A program made the translations under genes and the position numbers. Of a DNA stretch of 5,163 nucleotides, positions 1 through 5,163 are shown piece by piece (within the stretch, counting starts at the first letter, position 1; each line of letters begins with the position of its first letter). Under the pieces are notes generated by a model, which saw nothing but the letters and a program-made list of their open reading frames with translations, was not told the origin of the DNA and searched no databases. The stretch is from assembly GCA_016764955.1 (NCBI GenBank), contig JAESQZ010000014.1, forward strand, positions 1 to 5,163. The letters run 5' to 3'. This stretch comes from Deltaproteobacteria bacterium. GTDB taxonomy: Bacteria; Myxococcota; UBA727; JABDBI01.

Positions 1-1
1 T

Positions 2-1201
2 ATGGTCATTCTGTCTTTGGCCATGATTTCTGCTGTGGTTGTTGATTTAATGGTTGATCAAACTTCAAGTTACAAGATTGCGCTTCGTCATCGCGATGCC
101 TTAAAAGCCGAAGCCCTTGCTCAAAGTGGGCTTAGGCTCGGTGAAATGTTTTTGGTTGTCCAATCTGGGATTCAGCCTTTCTTTACGAACTTTGCTGAGA
201 TGGGCGTACCACTGCCGCAAACGACTGTTTGGGATATGCTGCCAGTTGATAGCAACTTATTTCAAGGGCTTTCATCAGGGGACTTGCCCACAACTTTTGG
301 GATAGACGTCAGCGAGGCTTTAGATAAGCGCAAAGAGGAAGAAAAAGAAAAGCGAGATAAGATCTTGCAAGAAAAAGAAGAAAAGACACGCGCTGTTAAG
401 GGAACTTTTTTGCCGCCAGATGGTGGCTTTGGTGCTTTCGAAGGTACTTTTACGGTTAAAATTACCGATGAGGAAAGCAAAATATCTTTTCGTAGATGGA
501 CAGAATTACAGCCTGCAGAGCGCAATCGAACACGAAAACTTCTAGAATCGCTGATGCTTTCTAATAAATATAACTACTTATTTAAAGAGTTTACACGCGC
601 TGACATGATCGCCAATATTTATGATTACTTGGATGCTGATGAAATTCGCATTGATCCGAATGCCATTGGGGATAATTGGGGGCAGCCCTTTGGAGGTTCT
701 GAATCTGAACTCTACCTAGGTGAAAAGGGTGTTAAGCCTAAAAATGCTTATTTTGATAGCCTAGAAGAGCTTTATTTGGTTCCAGGTTTTACAAATCGTC
801 ACTATCAGCTATTTGCACCCTCTCTGACGATATATGGCCAGGACAAAATTAATATTTTGTCTGCTAAAGAACCGGTTATTGAGGCATTGGTGCGCTTTTG
901 TGCTAAGAATCAGCAAGATCCGCTGATATTTGACCAAAAATGGGTGGAAAAAGTGGCAGAGAACTGGACGAAATATAAACAAACAGGAGGCGGACCTGTG
1001 AGCGTTAAAGGTTTTATTGGCTTTTTGCAAAAGATCCCCTTGCCCGTTGATGCAAAGGGATGCGAGGATGCTTTGGGAGTAGAGTCCAAAAACTTTACTT
1101 TGAAGAGTCAGGCTACCATTGGTGATGTGACTCGAAGCTTTACGTTAGTGACCCGGGTGAGTCGAGGTGAGCCCGAGCGCTATTATTTTAGAGGTCAGTG
1201 A
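2..1201 (+). CDS. gspK: Type II secretion system minor pseudopilin GspK (5' partial)
   Basis: GspK is the large minor pseudopilin that sits with GspI and GspJ at the tip of the T2SS pseudopilus in the periplasm. The 399 visible residues open inside the hydrophobic N-terminal helix (about residues 1-18, MVILSLAMISAVVV), followed by the amphipathic stretch ending ALKAEALAQSGLRLGEM that is typical of pseudopilins. The prepilin-peptidase site (Gly before the mature N-terminus) should lie just upstream, so the ATG at base 2 is an internal Met and the true start is outside the window. Family-like segments follow: FTVKITDEESKISF (near 150), LEELYLVPGF (near 255) and LTIYGQDKINILSA (near 275), matching the GspK pattern of DE.gKin, a helix-hairpin-helix-like middle, and an inl-N/S-A motif. 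A very charged Lys/Glu stretch (about residues 109-133) is unusual. The protein exceeds the roughly 330 residues of enterobacterial GspK. The stop TGA (1199-1201) lies two bases before the gspL ATG. Identity is fairly sure from motifs plus neighbours. Confidence 0.88.
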   Translation: MVILSLAMISAVVVDLMVDQTSSYKIALRHRDALKAEALAQSGLRLGEMFLVVQSGIQPFFTNFAEMGVPLPQTTVWDMLPVDSNLFQGLSSGDLPTTFGIDVSEALDKRKEEEKEKRDKILQEKEEKTRAVKGTFLPPDGGFGAFEGTFTVKITDEESKISFRRWTELQPAERNRTRKLLESLMLSNKYNYLFKEFTRADMIANIYDYLDADEIRIDPNAIGDNWGQPFGGSESELYLGEKGVKPKNAYFDSLEELYLVPGFTNRHYQLFAPSLTIYGQDKINILSAKEPVIEALVRFCAKNQQDPLIFDQKWVEKVAENWTKYKQTGGGPVSVKGFIGFLQKIPLPVDAKGCEDALGVESKNFTLKSQATIGDVTRSFTLVTRVSRGEPERYYFRGQ

Positions 1202-1203
1202 GG

Positions 1204-2556
1204 ATGGCAAAGCGTTTAATAGGACTGGATATCGGGAGCAAAACCATCAAGGTGTTGCACCTGGAAAATTCCGAGGTGCTTAAGACCCATGAAGTCCCGT
1301 ACTCAGAAGAAGCGCTCGGGTCGTTGGCCCAGGAAGGCTTTTTAAAGGGAGATTTTTTAGTCACGGGTCTGTCAGGTGTAGATGCACAGGTTCGTTCTTT
1401 GGATGTGCCTTTTTCGAGTGCTAAGAAAATAGAGGCCATTTTGGGAGGTTTGCTTGATGCTCAGCTGCCTCTTGAGATTGAAGAGCTAATTCTTTCTTGG
1501 TGTTTACAGACAGAAAAAAGCGATGAGCAGCAGCAGATCATGGCAGCATTTGCCAAAAAGAGCTCAGTTAAAGCCTTTTTGGATAGCCTCAAAACTTATG
1601 GTGCTAATCCCAATATTTTAACCCTTAAGTCAGCTGCCTTGTATGAGCTTTTGAAATATCAGCTAAGAGAGCCCAAGACAGCAATGATGGTTGACATTGG
1701 TGCGTCTAGCACAAGTATGTGCGTTGGGAACAACCAGCGTTTATTGATGGCGCGGTCTATTTTGAAGTCAGACTTAAATTCGGTCATGCACGAATTGCGT
1801 CAGACGATGATTTCTTTTGGAAAACCAATTGAGCAAATTTATTTGGTCGGTGGCGGTGCGTTGACGCCTGGTGTTGAAGAGACATTTGGGAGCGTTTTAG
1901 GGATTCCAACTCAGGTGTTAAGGCCTTTTTCGCTATCACCGACGATGGCTTTAGCGGTTAGCTATGCACTTTTAGGGCAAGCGCGCCAAGAGAAGAAAAA
2001 TCACTTTAATTTGCGTCGTGGTGAGTTTGCTTTTAAGTCCGAAATGAAACTGGTGACTGGCCACTCAAGAACGCTTTCAATCTGGGCTGCCATTGTGTTG
2101 CTATTAATGGTGGTTAACTATGGGACTCGGCGCTATTTCTTGGGCTCTCGTATTGATCAGTTAGTTGAACATGAACAGGCCCTTTGTAAAGAGATTATGG
2201 GCCAAGAGAAGGCTCCAAAATCTAAGAAAAAGATTAGCTGCTTGGGAACGATTAAGAAAGCCATTGCTCAAGATAAGCAAGACCAGATTCCTAAGATGAG
2301 TGCAGCTGACTACTATTTGGAAGTCTCCAAAGACTTAGGACGTGACCTATCTATTAAAGTGACCGACTTGGATATTGGCAATAATGGGGTTCGTATTGGG
2401 GGTGACGTTGTTGACTTTGAACAAGTAGATGCCGTTGTGGCAGCTTTTTCTAAGAGCCGGTGTTTTAAAAACATAGAAAAAGGGCCGGCGCGGCAGTCTA
2501 AACTAGGTGTTTCTTTTCAGGTTTCCATGGATATTGATTGCGGGGTGTCTCAATGA
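1204..2556 (+). CDS. gspL: Type II secretion system inner-membrane platform protein GspL (PilM-like)
   Basis: GspL is a bitopic inner-membrane protein whose cytoplasmic actin-like domain recruits the GspE ATPase and whose periplasmic domain pairs with GspM. With the ATG at 1204 it is 450 residues. Residues 5-20 (LIGLDIGSKTIKVL) are a phosphate-1 motif, 162-170 (MVDIGASSTS) a phosphate-2 motif, and 212-223 (IYLVGGGALTPG) an adenosine motif, i.e. a full ASKHA/PilM-type fold. One membrane span lies at about 291-307, then a Lys-rich linker and a periplasmic ferredoxin-like domain (about 365-450). A GTG at 1198 also opens the frame and would overlap the gspK stop. I prefer ATG 1204 because the Shine-Dalgarno GAGG (1191-1194) is 9 bases from it but only 3 from the GTG, and MAKRLIGLDIG is how PilM-like proteins usually begin. 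The end overlaps gspM by ATGA. It could be named PilM by homology, but the neighbours are Gsp proteins and the single chain has the GspL span and C-terminal domain. Confidence 0.87.
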   Translation: MAKRLIGLDIGSKTIKVLHLENSEVLKTHEVPYSEEALGSLAQEGFLKGDFLVTGLSGVDAQVRSLDVPFSSAKKIEAILGGLLDAQLPLEIEELILSWCLQTEKSDEQQQIMAAFAKKSSVKAFLDSLKTYGANPNILTLKSAALYELLKYQLREPKTAMMVDIGASSTSMCVGNNQRLLMARSILKSDLNSVMHELRQTMISFGKPIEQIYLVGGGALTPGVEETFGSVLGIPTQVLRPFSLSPTMALAVSYALLGQARQEKKNHFNLRRGEFAFKSEMKLVTGHSRTLSIWAAIVLLLMVVNYGTRRYFLGSRIDQLVEHEQALCKEIMGQEKAPKSKKKISCLGTIKKAIAQDKQDQIPKMSAADYYLEVSKDLGRDLSIKVTDLDIGNNGVRIGGDVVDFEQVDAVVAAFSKSRCFKNIEKGPARQSKLGVSFQVSMDIDCGVSQ

Positions 2557-3113
2557 ATCAGATTCGCCAATTCATAGAGAATTTAATCGATCGCTTTCAA
2601 AACTTAAGTGATCAGGACAAGAAAAAAGTCTTAGGTGGCCTTGGTGGTGGTACAGGCTTGCTGGTGCTTTTGATCATTTGGGGCGCTTTTAGCTCCATTA
2701 ATTTCAGACACCGTGAAATCAAGAGGCTAGAGCAAGAACTCAAGCAGGTTGATAAACTCTCTACTCAGTATCATCAAATTCAAGCAGAAAAGACAGTTCG
2801 AGAGCGGCAGGTTCGTACGAACCCCGTGGCGCTTTTTTCTTTGATTCAAAATGTAGCAGGTCGTCTTGAACTTCAAGTGAGCGACTTGAATGAACGCAAA
2901 GAGCCTTTGGATAACACGGACTGGGTGAAGGTTAGCGTGCAAGTTTCTTTAAAAAAGTTGTCGATTGATCGTCTAAATGCTTTTTTGGAGAATATTGAGG
3001 CTGGCTCAGAAGCAGGGCTTGTTAAAGTAACACGCTTAGAGATCAAAACACGTTTTGATGACCCTCAGCTTTTGGATGCGCAGATGATAATTTCAACTTG
3101 GAAGGTCAGCTAA
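2553..3113 (+). CDS. gspM: Type II secretion system protein GspM
   Basis: GspM is the small bitopic partner of GspL in the T2SS inner-membrane platform. The 186-residue product has a short cytoplasmic N-terminus with DQDKKK before a Gly-rich membrane span (about residues 27-49, GLLVLLIIWGAF), then a charged heptad-like helix (about 52-88, RLEQELKQVDKL) likely to form a coiled coil, then a periplasmic alpha/beta domain (about 90-186) of ferredoxin-like type. This order and length match the GspM/PilO-like family. Sequence conservation in the family is low, so the call rests on architecture and on position between gspL and gspN. The frame is open to a TTG at 2538, but the ATG at 2553 overlapping the gspL stop (ATGA, 2553-2556) with GGGG about 7 bases upstream is the better start and implies translational coupling. 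The TAA stop (3111-3113) is one base before the gspN start. Confidence 0.85.
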   Translation: MNQIRQFIENLIDRFQNLSDQDKKKVLGGLGGGTGLLVLLIIWGAFSSINFRHREIKRLEQELKQVDKLSTQYHQIQAEKTVRERQVRTNPVALFSLIQNVAGRLELQVSDLNERKEPLDNTDWVKVSVQVSLKKLSIDRLNAFLENIEAGSEAGLVKVTRLEIKTRFDDPQLLDAQMIISTWKVS

Positions 3114-3114
3114 C

Positions 3115-4059
3115 GTGAAAAAGTTATTATATAGTGGCTTTTTTGGAATTGTTTTTCTCTTCTCTCTCTATCTAACTTTCCCAGTAGATACACTCAGGCC
3201 TTTGATTGAAACCCAAATGACCCAAGCGATTCAAGGAAGTTACCAAGGGGCGCCTTTGCGTATACAACCATCCGTTCGCATTGGTGAGATTTCTTTATGG
3301 CGCTTGTCAGGCGTGACGATGACAGACCTGGATATCCAAATGGGCAGCGAAACCCTAGAGCCTGGGCCTAGTTTAAATCTAAAAGAGCTCGGTATGCGGC
3401 TTGGGATCTTCAGCACGCTTTTTGGAAACCCAAAAATAGAATTTAGTACGCAGATTCATGATGGCCGTGCTCGTGGCTATGCGGTTTTAAGCGAGAAGGG
3501 TGGTCTTAGCAGTCTATGGCTAGATCTGGATAAAATAGACTTGAATAAGCTTCGAGGCCCAGTTCCAGATGCTGACTTAAAATTGTCTGGTATTATTAGC
3601 CTCGACTTAGATCTCGATTTAGGCAAGAACCCTGCCAAAGATGGCTCAGGTGATCTAGAAATTGATTTCAAGAACTTATCAGTAGGTCCAGGGCCATTGC
3701 CAATCCCCGGTGGATTCGGCGGTGCGTTTACCATTCCGCTTATCAAGCTTGGGCAATTCTCGGGTACAGCAGGGTTTAAAAATGGCAAAGCGCATATTAA
3801 AAATCTAAAACTAACTGGCGGCGATGTCGAAGCACAAATCGATGCAACTCTTGAGCTCAAAGACAATATTTTGTTTAGTCCGCTCAAAGGCTCAGGTTGG
3901 TTTAGGCTAAAGCCAGCATTTAAAGATGCAAATCCGAATATTGCCATGCTGCTAGATTTTAATCCTGACCTAAAAGCCGCCGAAGAAGCCGACGGCACGG
4001 TACACTTTACGCTCTTTGGAAGCCTAATGGCCCCTACACCCAAGTGGGGCAAGAGTTAG
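3115..4059 (+). CDS. gspN: Type II secretion system protein GspN
   Basis: GspN is an accessory T2SS protein, anchored in the inner membrane with a periplasmic beta-rich body; its exact role is not settled. The product is 314 residues. A membrane anchor spans about residues 4-21 (LLYSGFFGIVFLFSLYL), followed by FPVDTLRPLIE, a typical start for the GspN family. The body alternates hydrophobic and polar residues, as in WLDLDKIDLNKL (135-146) and ISLDLDLDLG (161-170), suggesting stacked beta-strands like those of AsmA-like envelope proteins. A Gly/Pro-rich loop (about 191-204) precedes a strand-rich C-terminus ending in TLFGSLMAPTPKW. The start is GTG at 3115, one base after the gspM stop, with GGAAGG ending about 9 bases upstream. 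It is the last gene of the operon, as is common for this variant of GspN in Deltaproteobacteria-like, Bdellovibrionota and Leptospira systems. A generic AsmA-like protein is the main alternative; the operon context argues for GspN. Confidence 0.83.
   Translation: MKKLLYSGFFGIVFLFSLYLTFPVDTLRPLIETQMTQAIQGSYQGAPLRIQPSVRIGEISLWRLSGVTMTDLDIQMGSETLEPGPSLNLKELGMRLGIFSTLFGNPKIEFSTQIHDGRARGYAVLSEKGGLSSLWLDLDKIDLNKLRGPVPDADLKLSGIISLDLDLDLGKNPAKDGSGDLEIDFKNLSVGPGPLPIPGGFGGAFTIPLIKLGQFSGTAGFKNGKAHIKNLKLTGGDVEAQIDATLELKDNILFSPLKGSGWFRLKPAFKDANPNIAMLLDFNPDLKAAEEADGTVHFTLFGSLMAPTPKWGKS
4030..4050 (+). other. Small hairpin at the 3' end of gspN
   Basis: GCCCC (4030-4034) and then AC (4036-4037, after a bulged T) can pair with GTGGGGC (4044-4050) around a 6-base loop, just inside the gspN coding end. 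No T-run follows, so it is not a standard intrinsic terminator. It could add to 3' end stability together with the palindrome that starts 13 bases later. It lies in coding sequence and may be chance. Confidence 0.25.
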
Positions 4060-4062
4060 GCC

Positions 4063-4097
4063 TGCTTGTCATCCCGGGCTTGAGCCGGGATCCAGCA
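4063..4097. repeat. GC-rich palindromic (REP-like) intergenic element
   Basis: ATCCCGG (4071-4077) and CCGGGAT (4085-4091) are perfect inverted arms around a 7-base centre GCTTGAG. Outer arms TGCT (4063-4066) and AGCA (4094-4097) extend the dyad after a small internal loop. The centre can pair further if one G is bulged. The element begins four bases after the gspN stop and is GC-rich in an otherwise AT-leaning spacer. TCATCCCGGGCTTGA-type palindromes are familiar as dispersed intergenic repeats in several proteobacteria; only one copy is visible here, so the repetitive nature is inferred. No T-run follows, so it is not a canonical rho-independent terminator, though the RNA hairpin may protect the operon 3' end or slow polymerase. 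Confidence 0.6.
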
Positions 4098-4135
4098 AAA
4101 GCGTAGAAATCTATACTCCAAGAGCCTGTCTTAAA

Positions 4136-4164
4136 TTGACTGAAACCCTGGCTTTATTTATTAT
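4136..4164 (+). promoter_or_regulatory. Sigma70-type promoter for the phosphatase gene
   Basis: TTGACT (4136-4141) and TATTAT (4159-4164) are separated by 17 bases and each matches the sigma70 consensus at five of six positions. The predicted start point is near 4170-4172, leaving a leader of only about 14 bases that starts at or next to the Shine-Dalgarno. The site lies in the 125-base gap after gspN, so the phosphatase is likely transcribed independently of the secretion operon. Confidence 0.6.
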
Positions 4165-4170
4165 ACAAAA

Positions 4171-4176
4171 AGGAGG
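4171..4176 (+). promoter_or_regulatory. Strong Shine-Dalgarno AGGAGG of the phosphatase gene
   Basis: AGGAGG, preceded by an A-run, ends 8 bases before the ATG at 4185. It is a much better ribosome site than any in the upstream operon and fixes the start of the phosphatase reading frame despite its atypical low-complexity N-terminus. Confidence 0.8.
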
Positions 4177-4184
4177 ATTTTTAT

Positions 4185-5014
4185 ATGGAACCAGTTAAAA
4201 AACCTGATGCGCCGCCTACAGCTAAACCACCGGCAACAGCTCCTGAGCAAGAGGAAGCGCCAAAGGCTGCGACAGATCAGTTTGTGAAAGGCGCTGCTAA
4301 AGTGCCTGGTGGGGGGCAGGCAAAGACACCGGCTAAGCCAGGAGGAAAAAAAATTTTTGGATTTACATTAGATCTTCCTCCACGTCAATTTGAAACCATG
4401 AAAGCAGTAAGTTTAGCTCCTGTAGTTGAAGGAGCTGAAGCGGGTGGTGGTGCAGCGGCAAGTGCTCTAGCAACAGAAGCGTTGCCGGGTATTGTCAGCC
4501 AGGTGGCTGATACCAACGTATATGTTGGTAGTTTGAACGACGCTGCTAACATTGATGCTCTAAAAGCCAGCGAATTTACGCACGTGTTAAATTTAGCGCG
4601 TGAATCGGATGGTAGTGTTGCTCGGAATCCCAATGATTTAAAAGCAGCAGGAATTCAAGAGCGCAGAATCCGTTTGAGAGATAATATGGATGCTGAAGAA
4701 GATTTTAAAGCTTATTTGCCGCATGCGTTAGAGTTTATTGACAATGCCAGGCAAGGAGGAGGCAATGTTTTGATTCATTGCCAGAAAGGCGTTTCACGTT
4801 CAGTTTCTGTGGCCATTGCTGATAGAATGCGACAGCTTGCCGAAAAATTCGGAAAGGATTCTGCCATGCTGGCAAAACACCTCCTAATTTTTATCACCAA
4901 GCACTTGCAGAAGTTCAAAGTGCACGCAGCAAAGTCGGTGTGGAAGCAATGCCGAATTTAGGGTTTACGCAAGCTTTAGAGGACTTCAATAGAACACTCG
5001 GTGGTAGAAACTAA
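4185..5014 (+). CDS. Dual-specificity-type protein phosphatase with disordered N-terminus, apparently frameshifted
   Basis: The protein belongs to the cysteine-dependent dual-specificity phosphatases, which hydrolyse phosphoesters through a cysteinyl-phosphate intermediate. Residues 1-55 are rich in Pro, Ala and Lys and probably disordered; there is no signal peptide. About 58-104 is a linker with an Ala/Gly run. The phosphatase domain runs from about 110 (NVYVGSLNDAANIDALK) through the likely general acid D166 (in RLRDNMD) to the signature HCQKGVSRS, with nucleophile C199 and phosphate-binding R205. In the literal frame the protein ends at 4961 (258 residues) with an unrelated basic tail. 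The -1 frame from about 4877 instead reads PPNFYHQALAEVQSAR and MPNLGFTQALEDFNRT, the family's usual final helices, to TAA at 5012-5014. Restoring one base, most simply in the AAAA run at 4874-4877, gives about 276 residues. It may be a sequencing error, a recent pseudogene, or less likely programmed -1 slippage. The catalytic residues all precede the break. The physiological substrate cannot be told. Confidence 0.82.
4874..5014 (+). other. Out-of-frame C-terminal segment of the phosphatase (frameshift site and tail)
   Basis: This stretch reads in the frame one base earlier than the gene start. From about 4877 it gives TPPNFYHQALAEVQSARS and later NLGFTQALEDF, matching the pattern N-x-GF-x-QL-x-x-F that closes dual-specificity phosphatase domains. 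The upstream frame is convincing up to about SAMLAK (4860-4877), so the break is placed at the A-run 4874-4877. Other short A-runs at 4843-4847 and 4853-4855 are possible sites but would give a less natural sequence between. Confidence 0.72.
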
Positions 5015-5163
5015 AAACTAATTTCTTCCAGTGTTTTACCCTTAGTTTCAGGCACTTTTTTGATGACGAACAATATACCTGCTAAACATAAAATTGCGTA
5101 AAGCCAGAAAGTGTAACTAGGCCCAATAGCATGCAGTAAGCTTGGAAAAGTTCCTGAAACTAA
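5011..5163 (-). CDS. MFS sugar porter, C-terminal end (partial)
   Basis: Only the last 50 residues are in the window; the gene continues beyond its right edge. Read on the minus strand, a hydrophobic helix (YTFWLYAILCLAGILFVI) is followed directly by KKVPETKGKTLEEISF and a TAG stop (5013-5011). A last membrane helix followed by PETKGxxLEEI is the hallmark C-terminus of the MFS sugar porter family (XylE/GalP/AraE/glucose-transporter type), inner-membrane permeases usually of about 450-480 residues with 12 spans. The sugar cannot be inferred from this tail. The gene is convergent with the phosphatase and the two stops overlap by four bases, leaving no room for a dedicated terminator between them. 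Confidence 0.85.
   Translation of the reverse strand, partial: LVSGTFPSLLHAIGPSYTFWLYAILCLAGILFVIKKVPETKGKTLEEISF

Noticed and set aside
2..4. ATG at base 2 as the true gspK start
   Set aside because: It falls inside the pseudopilin hydrophobic helix; a leader and peptidase cleavage site must lie upstream of the window.
1198..1200. GTG as start of gspL
   Set aside because: Only 3 bases from GAGG; the ATG at 1204 has proper spacing and gives the usual PilM-like N-terminus. It remains possible.
2538..2540. TTG as start of gspM
   Set aside because: Rare start with no good ribosome site and an 18-base-plus overlap; the ATGA overlap at 2553 is a standard coupled start.
3477..4052. Long open minus-strand frame (191 codons) opposite gspN
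   Set aside because: It is Ser/Pro-rich, has no recognisable motif and lies wholly opposite a well-supported gene; it is a codon-bias shadow.
4063..4110. Palindrome after gspN as an intrinsic terminator
   Set aside because: The stem is stable, but the following bases are CCAGCAAAAGCG with no T-run, so it does not meet the usual criteria on the plus strand.
4385..4633. Minus-strand frame opposite the phosphatase start
   Set aside because: Ala/Ser/Pro-rich mirror of the low-complexity coding region, with no domain signal.
4185..5014. Phosphatase as a T2SS-exported protein or member of the secretion operon
   Set aside because: No signal peptide, a 125-base gap with its own promoter, and a palindromic element between them argue against both.

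Overview
The window holds the 3' end of a type II secretion system (T2SS) operon, then a short intergenic region, a separately promoted dual-specificity-type phosphatase gene that looks frameshifted, and the tail of a convergent sugar-transporter gene. All assignments come from reading the sequence and translations; no database search was possible.

Layout. Bases 2-1201 encode GspK, the large minor pseudopilin, cut at its 5' end by the window edge. It is followed with almost no spacing by gspL (1204-2556, a PilM/actin-like cytoplasmic platform protein with one membrane span), gspM (2553-3113, overlapping gspL by ATGA) and gspN (3115-4059, GTG start one base after the gspM stop). The four genes run in one direction with gaps of -4 to +2 bases, so they are almost certainly co-transcribed and translationally coupled. 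GspK helps form the pseudopilus tip. GspL and GspM form the inner-membrane assembly platform that links the GspE ATPase to the pseudopilus. GspN is an accessory envelope protein found in only some T2SS. The ATPase, secretin, major pseudopilin and peptidase genes would lie outside the window.

Bases 4060-4184 are non-coding. They carry a GC-rich palindromic element (4063-4097) that resembles a dispersed REP-like repeat, and a good sigma70-type promoter (TTGACT, 17 bp, TATTAT) followed by a strong Shine-Dalgarno for the next gene. That gene (4185-5014) has a disordered Pro/Ala/Lys-rich N-terminus and a cysteine phosphatase domain with the HCxxGxxRS signature. The literal reading frame stops at 4961, but the conserved end of the phosphatase domain continues in the -1 frame to a stop at 5012-5014. 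This indicates a one-base loss, most simply in the A run at 4874-4877. On the minus strand, 5011-5163 encodes the last 50 residues of an MFS sugar porter. Its stop overlaps the restored phosphatase stop tail to tail.

Organism. A didermic (Gram-negative) bacterium of moderate, apparently sub-50% GC. The K-L-M-N order, the PilM-like GspL and this style of GspN fit Bdellovibrionota or former Deltaproteobacteria best. The CCCGGG palindrome is a kind of repeat also familiar from Alphaproteobacteria, so the taxonomic call is tentative. I see no clear evidence of a wholly new system. The oddest locus is the phosphatase and its flanks.
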